The notes below the pieces were generated by a model. The model saw nothing but the letters and a program-made list of their open reading frames with translations. It was not told the DNA's origin and searched no databases. The translations under genes were made by a program, and so were the position numbers. A stretch of DNA of 11,128 bases from Sulfurimonas sp. GTDB lineage: Bacteria; Campylobacterota; Campylobacteria; Campylobacterales; Sulfurimonadaceae. Below are positions 1-8,081 of the stretch, piece after piece. Within the stretch, counting starts at the first letter, position 1; each line of letters begins with the position of its first letter. The stretch spans positions 1 through 11,128 of the forward strand of contig DAOVJL010000016.1 of assembly GCA_030673275.1 (NCBI GenBank), in the 5' to 3' direction.

Positions 1-1
1 A

Positions 2-379
2 ACAACAGATGCAGTTGACGGAGTGCCTGAAGCAACAACAGATGCAGTTGACGGAGTGCCTGAAGCAACAACAGATGCAGTTGACGGAGTGCCTGAATCA
101 ACAACAGACGCAGTTGACGGAGTACCTGAAGCAACAACAGATGCAATCGATGAAGTGCCTGAAGCAACAACAGATGCAGTTGACGGAGTACCTGAATCAA
201 CAACAGATGCAATCGATGAAGTGCCAGAAGCAACAACAGATGCAGTTGACGGAGTACCTGAAGCAACAACAGATGCAGTCGATGAAGTGCCTGAAGCAAC
301 AACAGACGCAGTTGACGGAGTACCTGAATCAACAACAGATGCGGTATCAGAAGCAACAACAGATGCGGTAGAAGAGCAA
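2..379 (+). repeat. 33-bp in-frame tandem repeat array (minisatellite) with a 66-bp higher-order period
   Basis: Ten full 33-bp units run from 2 to 331, each encoding TTDA(V/I)D(G/E)VPE(A/S). Two shortened 24-bp units follow at 332-355 and 356-379. Units 4-10 alternate strictly: the odd type reads GAC GGA GTA (DGV), the even type GAT GAA GTG (DEV), giving a 66-bp dimer. Units 1-3 are all DGV with GTG. As 33 is a multiple of 3, gain or loss of units changes protein length without shifting the frame. Confidence 0.95.
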
Positions 380-763
380 ACAACAGATGAAGATACCACA
401 GATGCAATAGAAGAAGTAATAAACACTCCAGCAAGTACAGACTTAAGTATGACTGGAGAAGGTGAGGTGGATTTTGCTACAATTGAAGAAGATATGAGAG
501 GATTAGATACTATTAATCTTAATAGTGGTGCACAAGACTTGACAATCGCACTTGAAGATGTTTTAGAAACAGCAGATGATAGTGGAAATATCGATATAAA
601 AATTGAAGGTGATGATGCGGATACTATTCATCTTAATGATGAAGAGTTTGTACTTGGTGAAACAATTGAATTGGATGATACTTCATATGATGTATATTCT
701 AGTGTTGCTGATGAAACAGTTACTCTTACTATAGATACACAAATAGATGTAGATGTTAGTTAA
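2..763 (+). CDS. C-terminal end of a large acidic repeat protein, probable type I secretion substrate/adhesin (5'-truncated by window)
   Basis: The frame is open from the left edge to the TAA at 761-763, so this is the 3' end of a longer gene and the true start lies outside the window. Visible residues: about 12 copies of an 11-residue unit (TTDAVDGVPEA and variants), a short linker, then an acidic C-terminal domain of about 110 residues rich in Asp, Thr, Ile and Leu. The stretches LDTINLNSGAQDLTIALEDV and DDTSYDVYSS resemble the ends of giant RTX/Bap-type adhesins, where the uncleaved secretion signal lies at the C terminus. No Cys is present and no GGxGxD nonapeptide repeat is visible here. 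Three genes for a complete type I exporter follow on the opposite strand, which supports export to the cell surface or medium. The adhesin role is inferred from the C-terminal style and the locus; only the tail is available, so the function of the body is unknown. Confidence 0.75.
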   Translation, partial: TTDAVDGVPEATTDAVDGVPEATTDAVDGVPESTTDAVDGVPEATTDAIDEVPEATTDAVDGVPESTTDAIDEVPEATTDAVDGVPEATTDAVDEVPEATTDAVDGVPESTTDAVSEATTDAVEEQTTDEDTTDAIEEVINTPASTDLSMTGEGEVDFATIEEDMRGLDTINLNSGAQDLTIALEDVLETADDSGNIDIKIEGDDADTIHLNDEEFVLGETIELDDTSYDVYSSVADETVTLTIDTQIDVDVS

Positions 764-770
764 GCATAAT

Positions 771-801
771 GGGTCATCTTTTAAAGGTGGCTCTTATCTT
801 T
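771..801 (+). terminator. Rho-independent-like terminator of the repeat protein gene
   Basis: Starting 7 nt after the stop codon, GGGTCATCT (771-779) can pair with AGGTGGCTC (785-793). This gives a 9-bp stem with three G-U pairs and a 5-nt loop, followed by the T-rich stretch TTATCTTT. It separates the repeat protein gene from the ATP-grasp gene, which has its own promoter. Confidence 0.6.
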
Positions 802-821
802 GCTATGTTTTACTCTATTCT

Positions 822-830
822 TGCTACAAT
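822..830 (+). promoter_or_regulatory. Extended -10 promoter for the ATP-grasp gene
   Basis: TGC followed by TACAAT (825-830) matches an extended -10 element. It lies downstream of the terminator hairpin and 33 nt before the ATG at 864, giving an expected leader of roughly 25 nt. No -35 match is seen at 17 nt, but the upstream stretch is T-rich, as is usual for sigma70 promoters of Campylobacterota. Confidence 0.45.
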
Positions 831-863
831 ACTTCCTCTACATACGTGCTTTTAAGGTTATAA

Positions 864-1970
864 ATGAATAAAAATATTAAAAGATCGATTATCTCTCTTG
901 ATGTTATGTCAAGAGATGTTTATGATAAGTTTTCTAAATTCTCGCATTTACAACATATTTCACCGGCTGAGATGTGGGAGTATTATCCAAAGACTGGTAA
1001 AAATAATTTAGATCCTAAAACTATGTTTAATGAGGCTCCAATAATTGAGCCTTATTTAATGGTGAATTATCTTAAACAAAAAAAAATTTCAACAGTATTT
1101 TGGTACAACAATGCTCTATTTATATATAACGAAAAATTATTTAGAATAGTTGGTGACAAGATAGTAGAAATTGACATCAAAAATTTATGCTTTATATCTT
1201 TTAGAGAATCATTTGCCCATCCATTTTATAAGTTTTTAAAAATTATTTTAGAACAGAGTGGTGGCAAATTAGCTAAACCAAACATGCAGACAATGTACAA
1301 TGTAGGTTGTATGAATAAACTATATGCCTTTGCTGAGTTATATCATAGAAGAGAAGAGCTTCTAGGTGATTTTATAATACCTTTTAATATTACTCCAAGA
1401 GATTATCCTGTTTTTATCAAATTTTTAAAAGATAATCTTGGTGATAAGATAGTTTTTAAACAAGATTGTATTCAAGAAGGTAAAGGTGTAATATTTAAAG
1501 ATTTGTCAAAAGATAATCAATTAGAATCTATTACCTCAATACTTAATGCACATAAAATAAAAACTAGAGAAGTGTTCATAACAAGTGCGGTTGATATTGT
1601 AAATGAATATAGATGTTATTTTACAAATCATGGACGTAAAAAAACAGTATTTTCTATAAAACAGCGTGTTAATAGTGGTGATATTGATGTATATGAAAGA
1701 GATAATATACAAATATATAAAAATATTTCAGTTAAATGGTTAGAAGTTAAAACAGACTCTATGGTCTTCGAGAATGCATCTAAGATAGCAAAGTCAATAA
1801 TGAAAGATATGAGTTATGACACAGGTTGTCTGGAATTTGCATATACAAAAGATGGTAAGGTAGTTTTTTTTGAAGTAAATCAAATGGCTGGACCATTACC
1901 CTTTGAAGGTGAAGATACAACTAATATGACAAACTATTATTTTTCAATGTTTGACAAGATGATTGATTAG
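864..1970 (+). CDS. ATP-grasp domain ligase, substrate unknown
   Basis: 368 residues; the start is fixed by TAAGG at 853-857, 6 nt before the ATG. The C-terminal two thirds has the ATP-grasp layout. A linker helix with an NKLYAFAEL stretch (151-159) is followed by the ATP-binding strand VFKQD (K199) and a small-residue loop EGKGV (205-209). EYRCYF (248-253) and SIKQR (K266) follow, and then the metal-binding end LEFAYTKDGKVVFFEVNQ with E324, E337 and N339. Enzymes of this fold join a carboxylate to an amine or thiol through an acyl phosphate. The EYR strand is reminiscent of R2K-type ATP-grasp proteins, but that assignment is tentative. The N-terminal 130 residues match nothing I recognise. 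No signal peptide is seen, so it should be cytoplasmic. It sits directly after the acidic secreted protein and converges with the secretion operon, 9 nt from its last gene, suggesting a role in modifying the substrate or making a linked small peptide. That role is inference; the fold call is firm. Confidence 0.8.
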   Translation: MNKNIKRSIISLDVMSRDVYDKFSKFSHLQHISPAEMWEYYPKTGKNNLDPKTMFNEAPIIEPYLMVNYLKQKKISTVFWYNNALFIYNEKLFRIVGDKIVEIDIKNLCFISFRESFAHPFYKFLKIILEQSGGKLAKPNMQTMYNVGCMNKLYAFAELYHRREELLGDFIIPFNITPRDYPVFIKFLKDNLGDKIVFKQDCIQEGKGVIFKDLSKDNQLESITSILNAHKIKTREVFITSAVDIVNEYRCYFTNHGRKKTVFSIKQRVNSGDIDVYERDNIQIYKNISVKWLEVKTDSMVFENASKIAKSIMKDMSYDTGCLEFAYTKDGKVVFFEVNQMAGPLPFEGEDTTNMTNYYFSMFDKMID

Positions 1971-1979
1971 TGTGTAAAA

Positions 1980-2606
1980 CTATTTTAAGAGTAGAATTAA
2001 AGATACTCTGTCATTAACATGTAATTTTGAGAAAATCGAACTTACATGTGCTTTTACTGTTCTAGTGGTAATATCAAGTTCTGATGCTATAGCATTATTT
2101 GTTAGCCCCTCAAGTATGAGATAAACCACTTTCTCTTCTTTAGCTGATAGTCTACTTTCTATTAGCTCTTTTGCATCACTGCTTATTGGAGTTTTTTTAG
2201 TAGCTTTAGCTAGTGTAGCTGTTAACTCTGGATATGTCCAAACATTACCCTCAGTAACAGTTTTAAGCATTTGGGCATAGTGATGCGAGAGCATTCTTGA
2301 GTTTCCATATGCTTTTGCTCCACGAAGTATTAATATTTTTCCTGTTACTACAGATGGTTCTTTTTCTAAAACTATTAAGTGATTTGGAATTAAACCTGAA
2401 GATATCAGACTGTTGACTTCTGAAGCTACACTGTCATAATCAGCTATTACAATAATTTGTTTATCACCTTCTAGCTTATTGTTTAGAGAGTTAATGTCAT
2501 AACATGTAGTTGAGTTTTCAATATTATGTCTCTCTTTCCATTCATCGATAATATCAATGTTTGAGCTAAAAAATATTATTTTCACTTTATCTCTCAGTAA
2601 AAACAT
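1980..2606 (-). CDS. LuxR/NarL-type transcriptional regulator with degenerate receiver domain
   Basis: 208 residues if started at the ATG at 2606, which overlaps the end of the adaptor gene by 20 nt. A GTG at 2585, just after the adaptor stop and preceded by GAGAG, would give 201 residues beginning KIIFFSSN. It is an equally good or better start because the ATG has no clear ribosome binding site. The C-terminal part (about 153-208) is a LuxR helix-turn-helix: LSAKEEKVVYLILEGLTNNA, then the recognition helix around TRTVKAHVSSIFSKL. The N-terminal part resembles a receiver: a strand ending IIVIADYDS holds candidate acceptor D56 or D58. The N-terminal acidic pair is replaced by SSN, and the conserved lysine after the GAxAY turn is replaced by polar residues. 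It is the last gene of the secretion operon, and regulators with a similar GNVW-YPEL linker often accompany adhesin export genes, so it probably controls the adhesin or operon. Phosphorylation may not be how it is switched. Confidence 0.85.
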   Translation of the reverse strand: MFLLRDKVKIIFFSSNIDIIDEWKERHNIENSTTCYDINSLNNKLEGDKQIIVIADYDSVASEVNSLISSGLIPNHLIVLEKEPSVVTGKILILRGAKAYGNSRMLSHHYAQMLKTVTEGNVWTYPELTATLAKATKKTPISSDAKELIESRLSAKEEKVVYLILEGLTNNAIASELDITTRTVKAHVSSIFSKLHVNDRVSLILLLK

Positions 2607-3945
2607 ACTGCTTTGATTTTAGTATAGGTTTTAGTATGTACTGCATAACAGTTTTTTGTCCTGTTACAATATCTACATTAACGGTCATACCGGGTATAAT
2701 TTTTAAAGGATGCTCTTGTGTTCCTAAATAATTTTTTTCAGTAGTTACATGTATAAGATAGAAAGTATTTTCTTTTTTATCTGTAATTGTGTCTGGTGAA
2801 ATATTTACAACTTTACCAATCAATCCACCATGTATAGCAAAATCATATGCAGATACTTTTACTTTAGCTTCTGCGCCTGGGTGAATGAAAGCAATATCAC
2901 TTGGCTTTATTTTAATCTCTAAGAAAAGTTTTTTATTTGTTGGAACAATTTCTACTAAATCAGCACCTGGTTGAATAACCCCGCCGACTGTATTTACAAA
3001 TAGTTTTTGAACAATACCATCTACAGGTGACTTTACCATGGTTCTATCAACTTGATCACTAAATGCAATCTGTTGAGTTTTAAGCCTAGAAATCTCGGCA
3101 ATTACTTCATTTAACTCTTTTTTGGCTGTATTAATAAACAGTTGTTTTGACTCTTGTCTTTTGTTTTTAAACTCATTAATGGCAGATTTTAACCGAGGTA
3201 GAGAAAGCTTTGCAGCCTCTATATCATTCTCTATACTATTTGCTTCTCTTTTAAGTTTTAAAAAATCAACCTTTGATTTTATACCTTCTCTTACCATGGG
3301 AGCAGTCATCTGTATCTCTTCTGTTACAAACTCTAGAGATTTTTTAAGAGATTTTACTTTCGCACTTGCTTCTTTATACGTCTGTGTTTTCTGCTCTATT
3401 TGATTTATAAATGAATTGTCTTTTGCATTAAACTCTTTTTTATTTGAAATGTATAAATTTTCTGATAGTTTTATTTGGGCTCTTAACTCTTCATCCTCTA
3501 CTTTAGGAGCTTTAAAAGGTAGAGAATTAGCTTCTGCATAAAGCCTTAATCTCTTTGCTTCTAGTTCATAATATTTCATCTCATTAGTACGAGATATAGA
3601 TGTGGATTTGGCATTATTGATTTTTAAAATCACTTCTCCTGTTTTAACAGTTTGCCCCTCTTCAACTAAAATGGATTCAACAATACCACCCTCAAGATTT
3701 TGGATTATTTGATTTTGACCATAAGGTATAACATCTCCATTGCCTCTTGTTATTTCATCTATTTGGGCTAAAGATGCCCAAGTTAAAAAAGCTACAACAG
3801 TAATAAGCCATATTTTTATTACTCTGCTCATTTTGGAAGGAGTCTGTTCTAAAACTGCAGCACTAAGGCTGTTCATAAAACTATAGTCGTTTTTTGTATA
3901 CTCTATAGGTTTATCACCTTTTTTCAATGTTCTTTCCTTAGACAT
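2587..3945 (-). CDS. Type I secretion periplasmic adaptor, HlyD/LapC family
   Basis: 452 residues, close to the usual length for HlyD-type adaptors. A cytoplasmic N-terminal tail of about 40 residues is followed by one membrane anchor at about 43-60 (IWLITVVAFLTWASLAQ). Next come a lipoyl-like half motif (QNLEGGIVESILVEEGQ, about 82-98), a long charged coiled coil (about 120-300), the second lipoyl half (MVKSPVDGIVQKL), a beta-barrel region and the HlyD family signature near the C terminus (IIPGMTVNVDIVTGQK, 416-431). The protein bridges the inner-membrane ABC exporter and the outer-membrane TolC-like channel. Its ATG overlaps the stop of the exporter gene by 8 nt, implying coupled translation, and its own end overlaps the regulator gene. 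The partner and substrate are inferred from context; the family call is secure. Confidence 0.95.
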   Translation of the reverse strand: MSKERTLKKGDKPIEYTKNDYSFMNSLSAAVLEQTPSKMSRVIKIWLITVVAFLTWASLAQIDEITRGNGDVIPYGQNQIIQNLEGGIVESILVEEGQTVKTGEVILKINNAKSTSISRTNEMKYYELEAKRLRLYAEANSLPFKAPKVEDEELRAQIKLSENLYISNKKEFNAKDNSFINQIEQKTQTYKEASAKVKSLKKSLEFVTEEIQMTAPMVREGIKSKVDFLKLKREANSIENDIEAAKLSLPRLKSAINEFKNKRQESKQLFINTAKKELNEVIAEISRLKTQQIAFSDQVDRTMVKSPVDGIVQKLFVNTVGGVIQPGADLVEIVPTNKKLFLEIKIKPSDIAFIHPGAEAKVKVSAYDFAIHGGLIGKVVNISPDTITDKKENTFYLIHVTTEKNYLGTQEHPLKIIPGMTVNVDIVTGQKTVMQYILKPILKSKQYVFTER

Positions 3946-6103
3946 TAGCTTTACCTTTACCTTGTAGCTGAATTAGTGCTTCATCTTTTGGTGCATCAAT
4001 AAAAAGTCTGCCTTCATTCATAACTATTACCCTATCTACAATTCTTAGCAGAGTCATTTTTTGAGTCACAAATATAGCCGTTTTTTCTTTTAAGTTTTTT
4101 GACATACTCTTTAAAAGTTTAGACTCTGTTAGTTGGTCCATTGCATTACTAGGTTCATCCATTAACATAATAGGAGTTTCAATTAAAAAAGCACGAGCAA
4201 TTCCAATACTCTGTCTCTGACCGCCGGATAGTCCTTGTCCTCTCTCTCCAATAGGCATTTCATAGCCTTTAGGATGCTTTTTAATAAATTCAGAAGTTCC
4301 ACTTATCTGTGCAGCTCTAATCATGGCAGCATCACTAGCATGAGTTGCACAATAAGTAATATTTTCTTTTACTGTTCCACGAAACAGCATTATATCTTGA
4401 GAAACATAGCCAATATTTTTTCTTAAATCTGCTGGATCGATTTGTTTTATATCTATTCCATCAATTAGTATCTGTCCTGAATCAGGTTCGTATAGACCTA
4501 ATATGAGTTTTTGTATTGTACTTTTTCCAGAACCAATACGACCTATAATCGCTACATGTTCACCAGCATTTATAGTAAAAGATACATTTTTAAGGGCTGG
4601 TATGTCAGTATTTGGATAAGAAAAAGTTACATCTACAAACTCTATATGACCACTGAAATCAGGTCTCTCAACAAACTTTTTACCGCTAGGTCTCTCACTT
4701 GGTTGAGATATTATCTCATTTAGTGTTTCATAAGACGTTTTCGTGTCTTCATAGTTTGTAAGAAGGGCTGCAACTTGTCCCATTGGAGCTAATGTTCTTG
4801 ATGTAAGAATTACTATAGCAATTAGTCCACCCATTGATAGTTCAAACTCTTGAATCAGGTAAACTCCATAAACTATTACCATTACAGTATTTAGCTGAAT
4901 AAATAGTTGGGTAATAGTTGGAATTGAAGATGATAAAAGACGTGATTTAAGACTTTTGCCTGCTATCTCTCCAGTTGATTCTTCCCATTTCCACTGTGCT
5001 TGATTTACAGTGCCGAGAGTTTTTAATGTTTCAATGTTATTTAGAGTCTCAATAAGGATAGAATTCTTTTTGGCACTCGCTTCATGTGTACTCTCTATGC
5101 TCTCTTGAAGAGGTTTTTTGATCAAAAATGCATAAGTAAGTATAAAAAACATAGTTGCTATTGGAATCATAACAATTGTTCCACCAATATACCCAATAAC
5201 CAGTAGAAATATTATTGCAAAAGGTAGGTCAATTATAGCAGCCATAGTAGCATTTGTTAAAAAGCTTCTAATGTTATCAAAATCTTTTATATTGCTTGCA
5301 AATGAACCAACAGAAGCTGGGTGGTACTCCATCTTAAGGTCTAGTACTTTTTCAAAAATAATAGATGACATGATGACATCACTCTTTTTTGCAGCACTCT
5401 CTAGCAGGTAGGTTCTAGTAAACTTCAAAAAGGTATCAATTACATAAACTATACTAACACCAATAGCAAATACCCAAAGAGTCTCTATAGCATTGTTTGG
5501 AACAACTCTATCATATACATTCATTGTAAAAAGTGGGGAAGCCAGCACAAAAAGATTTATAAGTAGCGAAGCATATAAAACATCTTTATATGTTGATGCG
5601 GATAATTTTAGGGTACTCCAAAACCAATGTTTTTGTTTTAAGTGCAGAGTTCTTCTGTTTTCATCATCATACTCAAATGCTTTTTTTATCATAAAGCCAA
5701 AACCGATGTGTTCATCTTGAAGAACATCCATTTCGACCCATTGCTCAATAGCTTCTTCTGCTGGCATAATTATTTTTGCTTGAGTTCCATCTTCACTAAA
5801 TCTATCTAAAATACAAGCACCTTGATTTGATAATAAAATAATCATAGGAAGTTGTAATGGGGAGATTTGTGAAAGTGGTCGCCTAACCAGAGATGATTTT
5901 AGTCCAGCTTTCTCAGCCGCACGAGAGAAAAGACCTTTAGCATTATCAATTGAAAAAAGTTCAGGTGAATCTTTTCCTACTTCTATTGGTAATCCGGCAA
6001 TTAACGCTTCCGCAGAAAAAGGTTTATGATAAAGTTTTGTAAAAATTACCAAACAATCCAGCAGGGAATCCATTTTTAGATTATCAATACTTGTTAAAAG
6101 CAT
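3938..6103 (-). CDS. Type I secretion ABC exporter, LapB/LssB family, with C39-like N-terminal domain
   Basis: 721 residues, the usual length for this family. Residues 1-145 form a C39 peptidase-like domain of the LapB type (MDSLLDCLVIFTKL, later RRPLSQI). I see no peptidase catalytic arrangement, so it should dock substrate rather than cleave it. A transmembrane domain of about six segments spans 176-445. The ATPase follows: Walker A GRIGSGKST (521-529), Q-loop Q569, signature LSGGQ (625-629), Walker B IMLMDE with E650, and D-loop SNAMD (652-656). The position of the switch histidine is glutamine (FVTQKMTLL, Q681), encoded by CAA. It powers one-step export of the acidic repeat protein with the adaptor and TolC-like channel. 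The start has AAGGA 5 nt upstream and lies 17 nt after the tolC-like gene. Confidence 0.95.
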   Translation of the reverse strand: MLLTSIDNLKMDSLLDCLVIFTKLYHKPFSAEALIAGLPIEVGKDSPELFSIDNAKGLFSRAAEKAGLKSSLVRRPLSQISPLQLPMIILLSNQGACILDRFSEDGTQAKIIMPAEEAIEQWVEMDVLQDEHIGFGFMIKKAFEYDDENRRTLHLKQKHWFWSTLKLSASTYKDVLYASLLINLFVLASPLFTMNVYDRVVPNNAIETLWVFAIGVSIVYVIDTFLKFTRTYLLESAAKKSDVIMSSIIFEKVLDLKMEYHPASVGSFASNIKDFDNIRSFLTNATMAAIIDLPFAIIFLLVIGYIGGTIVMIPIATMFFILTYAFLIKKPLQESIESTHEASAKKNSILIETLNNIETLKTLGTVNQAQWKWEESTGEIAGKSLKSRLLSSSIPTITQLFIQLNTVMVIVYGVYLIQEFELSMGGLIAIVILTSRTLAPMGQVAALLTNYEDTKTSYETLNEIISQPSERPSGKKFVERPDFSGHIEFVDVTFSYPNTDIPALKNVSFTINAGEHVAIIGRIGSGKSTIQKLILGLYEPDSGQILIDGIDIKQIDPADLRKNIGYVSQDIMLFRGTVKENITYCATHASDAAMIRAAQISGTSEFIKKHPKGYEMPIGERGQGLSGGQRQSIGIARAFLIETPIMLMDEPSNAMDQLTESKLLKSMSKNLKEKTAIFVTQKMTLLRIVDRVIVMNEGRLFIDAPKDEALIQLQGKGKANV

Positions 6104-6120
6104 CTGTTTCCTTCACTATT

Positions 6121-7920
6121 TTATTGTTTTAGTTTTTTAACTACTATATCAGCACGATTGTTTAAACTTATAGATTCATGAGATTCACGACTAAACATAG
6201 GCGCTTTATTTTCTTTTGCATGAGTTAGTATATTTGTCTCAATTGCACCGGCCGAAACTAGTTTATCCTTCATTACTTGCGCTCTTTGCTTAGATAAAAG
6301 AAGAATTTTTTCTTGTGACATGGTATTGTTATCAACATTACCAAGTATATCAAATTTTAAATGTTTCCAACCATAAGGTCCTATTTGAAGGATTAAGTTA
6401 TCTAATCTATTTTGACCAGCTACAGTAAGTTCTGCACTCTCTTTTTTAAATAAAAAACCATCGTATCTCTCTATACGCTGAGTATCTTCAAAAATTGATT
6501 TACATCCACGCAAACTTCTCATCTCATAAGATAAAGAGTTGTTACAGATATCCAGCTCATCAACAATCAAATCTCTGTCCACATCATATGATATAGGAAG
6601 AGTATCAATATTATCTGGAATATTACCATTTAGTCCTACATTTGCATATATAGCATTAGTATTTTCGATAATTGTTGAAACTAATGTCCCCATTGCATCT
6701 AAAATTCTATATTTTGCAAATAATATACTGTACTCAGTATTGATAATCTGGGCCTTTGCTGCAATAAAATCATTTTGAGCAGATAATAAATCTAAAAGTG
6801 AACGACGACCTAAATCATACTCTTTTGAATAAAGTGTTAGAGTCTTTATTGCAAACTTTTTGTATGATTGAAGATGTTCAAGTTGATCAGTAAGTTTTTC
6901 TTTTGCTACCCATGATAGGCTAAGACCTTCAATTACTTCACGTCTCAATTCATTTTTTATTTGTACTTCCTTATGAATAGAACTTATGCTTTTTTGTAGA
7001 GTTGCTTTATCTGCACCACCATTAAAGAGGTTGTATTTTAAATATACCATCGCTTTTAAGTTGTCATATTTGCCTTCAATACCACTTAAGTTCTTATTCA
7101 TTGTTTTAGATATTTCCAGATCTACTGATGGATAAAATGGTGATTTTTTTTCTTGATATGTCGCTTGGGCTAGTTGAACATTATGTTTACCAACTAATAA
7201 GGATGGGTTGTTTTGCATTGCAAAAAGTGTTGCCTCTTCAATATTTACCGGAAAAACTATATTTGGTTCTGGTCTACTCATATTATCTGCATCAAGATGT
7301 CGTCCTAGTACCCTATGTAGATTGTATTTAACGTCCAGCAAGGTGTTTTCTTGAACAACATAGTTACTTTTTGCAAGAGAAAGAGATGCTTCTATTTTAT
7401 TTTCTTCTGAAAGAGTTGTTAAACCTGCGGCATAAAGTTTTTGTACTTTTTTAAATATTTCTGTATTTATTGCAACATTTTCATTTTGTATATTGAGAAG
7501 TTCTATATTTTTTATAACTTGAAGATAAGTGTTTACTAACTCAAAAGATGTATCATTTACTTTTTCTATATAGCTATAAGCTGCTGCTACTGTTCTGCTT
7601 TCTTGTTGTTCTACTCTATATTTTGTTTGGAAACCTTTAAAAAGATTTTGAGTATAAGAGAGAGAGTTTTGATAAACACTGTAATCAAACTCTTCGCCAG
7701 ATGCTGTTTTACCATCTTCTTTACCAACGCCAATAGATAGATCAATTTTAGGGTGGTAGCCTGCTTTCGCAGTAGTTATATCTTCTTTTGTAGCGTTATA
7801 ATTCTTGAGTCTTTCTAAAATAATTGGATTTGTTGATAAAATTTCACCTAATGTGGTTTTAAGATCTTGCGCATCAACCAGGGTTGTTATCAGCAGGATA
7901 AGAAGTATTTTTGACTTCAT
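6121..7920 (-). CDS. TolC-family outer membrane channel fused to a C-terminal OmpA peptidoglycan-binding domain
   Basis: 599 residues against about 420-490 for ordinary TolC proteins. A signal peptide (MKSKILLILLITTLVDAQ) is followed by two outer membrane efflux repeats to about residue 430. A short linker carries a calcium-site-like pattern, DVDRDLIVDELDIC (446-459) with a second cysteine at C473 in GC, like thrombospondin type 3 linkers of OmpA proteins. Residues about 485-599 form an OmpA-like domain that keeps D530 and the SKQRA helix (543-547) and ends in NNRADIVV with R589, the Asp/Arg pair that holds the peptidoglycan peptide. The protein should therefore be both the exit channel and its own cell-wall anchor. 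It is the first gene of the minus-strand operon; AGGA lies 9 nt before the ATG and a TATAAT box lies further upstream. No frameshift separates the two parts, so the fusion appears real. Confidence 0.93.
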   Translation of the reverse strand: MKSKILLILLITTLVDAQDLKTTLGEILSTNPIILERLKNYNATKEDITTAKAGYHPKIDLSIGVGKEDGKTASGEEFDYSVYQNSLSYTQNLFKGFQTKYRVEQQESRTVAAAYSYIEKVNDTSFELVNTYLQVIKNIELLNIQNENVAINTEIFKKVQKLYAAGLTTLSEENKIEASLSLAKSNYVVQENTLLDVKYNLHRVLGRHLDADNMSRPEPNIVFPVNIEEATLFAMQNNPSLLVGKHNVQLAQATYQEKKSPFYPSVDLEISKTMNKNLSGIEGKYDNLKAMVYLKYNLFNGGADKATLQKSISSIHKEVQIKNELRREVIEGLSLSWVAKEKLTDQLEHLQSYKKFAIKTLTLYSKEYDLGRRSLLDLLSAQNDFIAAKAQIINTEYSILFAKYRILDAMGTLVSTIIENTNAIYANVGLNGNIPDNIDTLPISYDVDRDLIVDELDICNNSLSYEMRSLRGCKSIFEDTQRIERYDGFLFKKESAELTVAGQNRLDNLILQIGPYGWKHLKFDILGNVDNNTMSQEKILLLSKQRAQVMKDKLVSAGAIETNILTHAKENKAPMFSRESHESISLNNRADIVVKKLKQ

Positions 7921-7950
7921 ATATTTTATTCCTAATGTCGTAATTTTATG

Positions 7951-7956
7951 ATTATA
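7951..7956 (-). promoter_or_regulatory. -10 box of the type I secretion operon promoter
   Basis: A perfect TATAAT reads on the minus strand, in the context CGCTATAATC. Transcription should start near 7944, leaving a leader of about 24 nt before the ATG at 7920. The -35 position holds TTCTAT, a weak match. The rest of the 161-bp gap up to 8081 is AT-rich, with oligo-A/T runs at about 7998-8022 and no strong hairpin. Confidence 0.55.
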
Positions 7957-8081
7957 GCGTAAGTAATATCATAATAGAATGAATGTACCTATAAGTTGTT
8001 TTTTTATGTTTTTATGTTTTTGATGCTGATGTGTATGGCTTAAAATAATTAATAAATAGTCTTTCTAAAACAATAAAAATA

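Noticed and set aside
9..371. Open frame rich in Gln and Leu running through the tandem repeat on the plus strand
   Set aside because: It is a by-product of the 33-bp period, which keeps every frame open through the array. It ends with the array and has no ribosome binding site. The frame ending at 763 continues into a sensible C-terminal domain.
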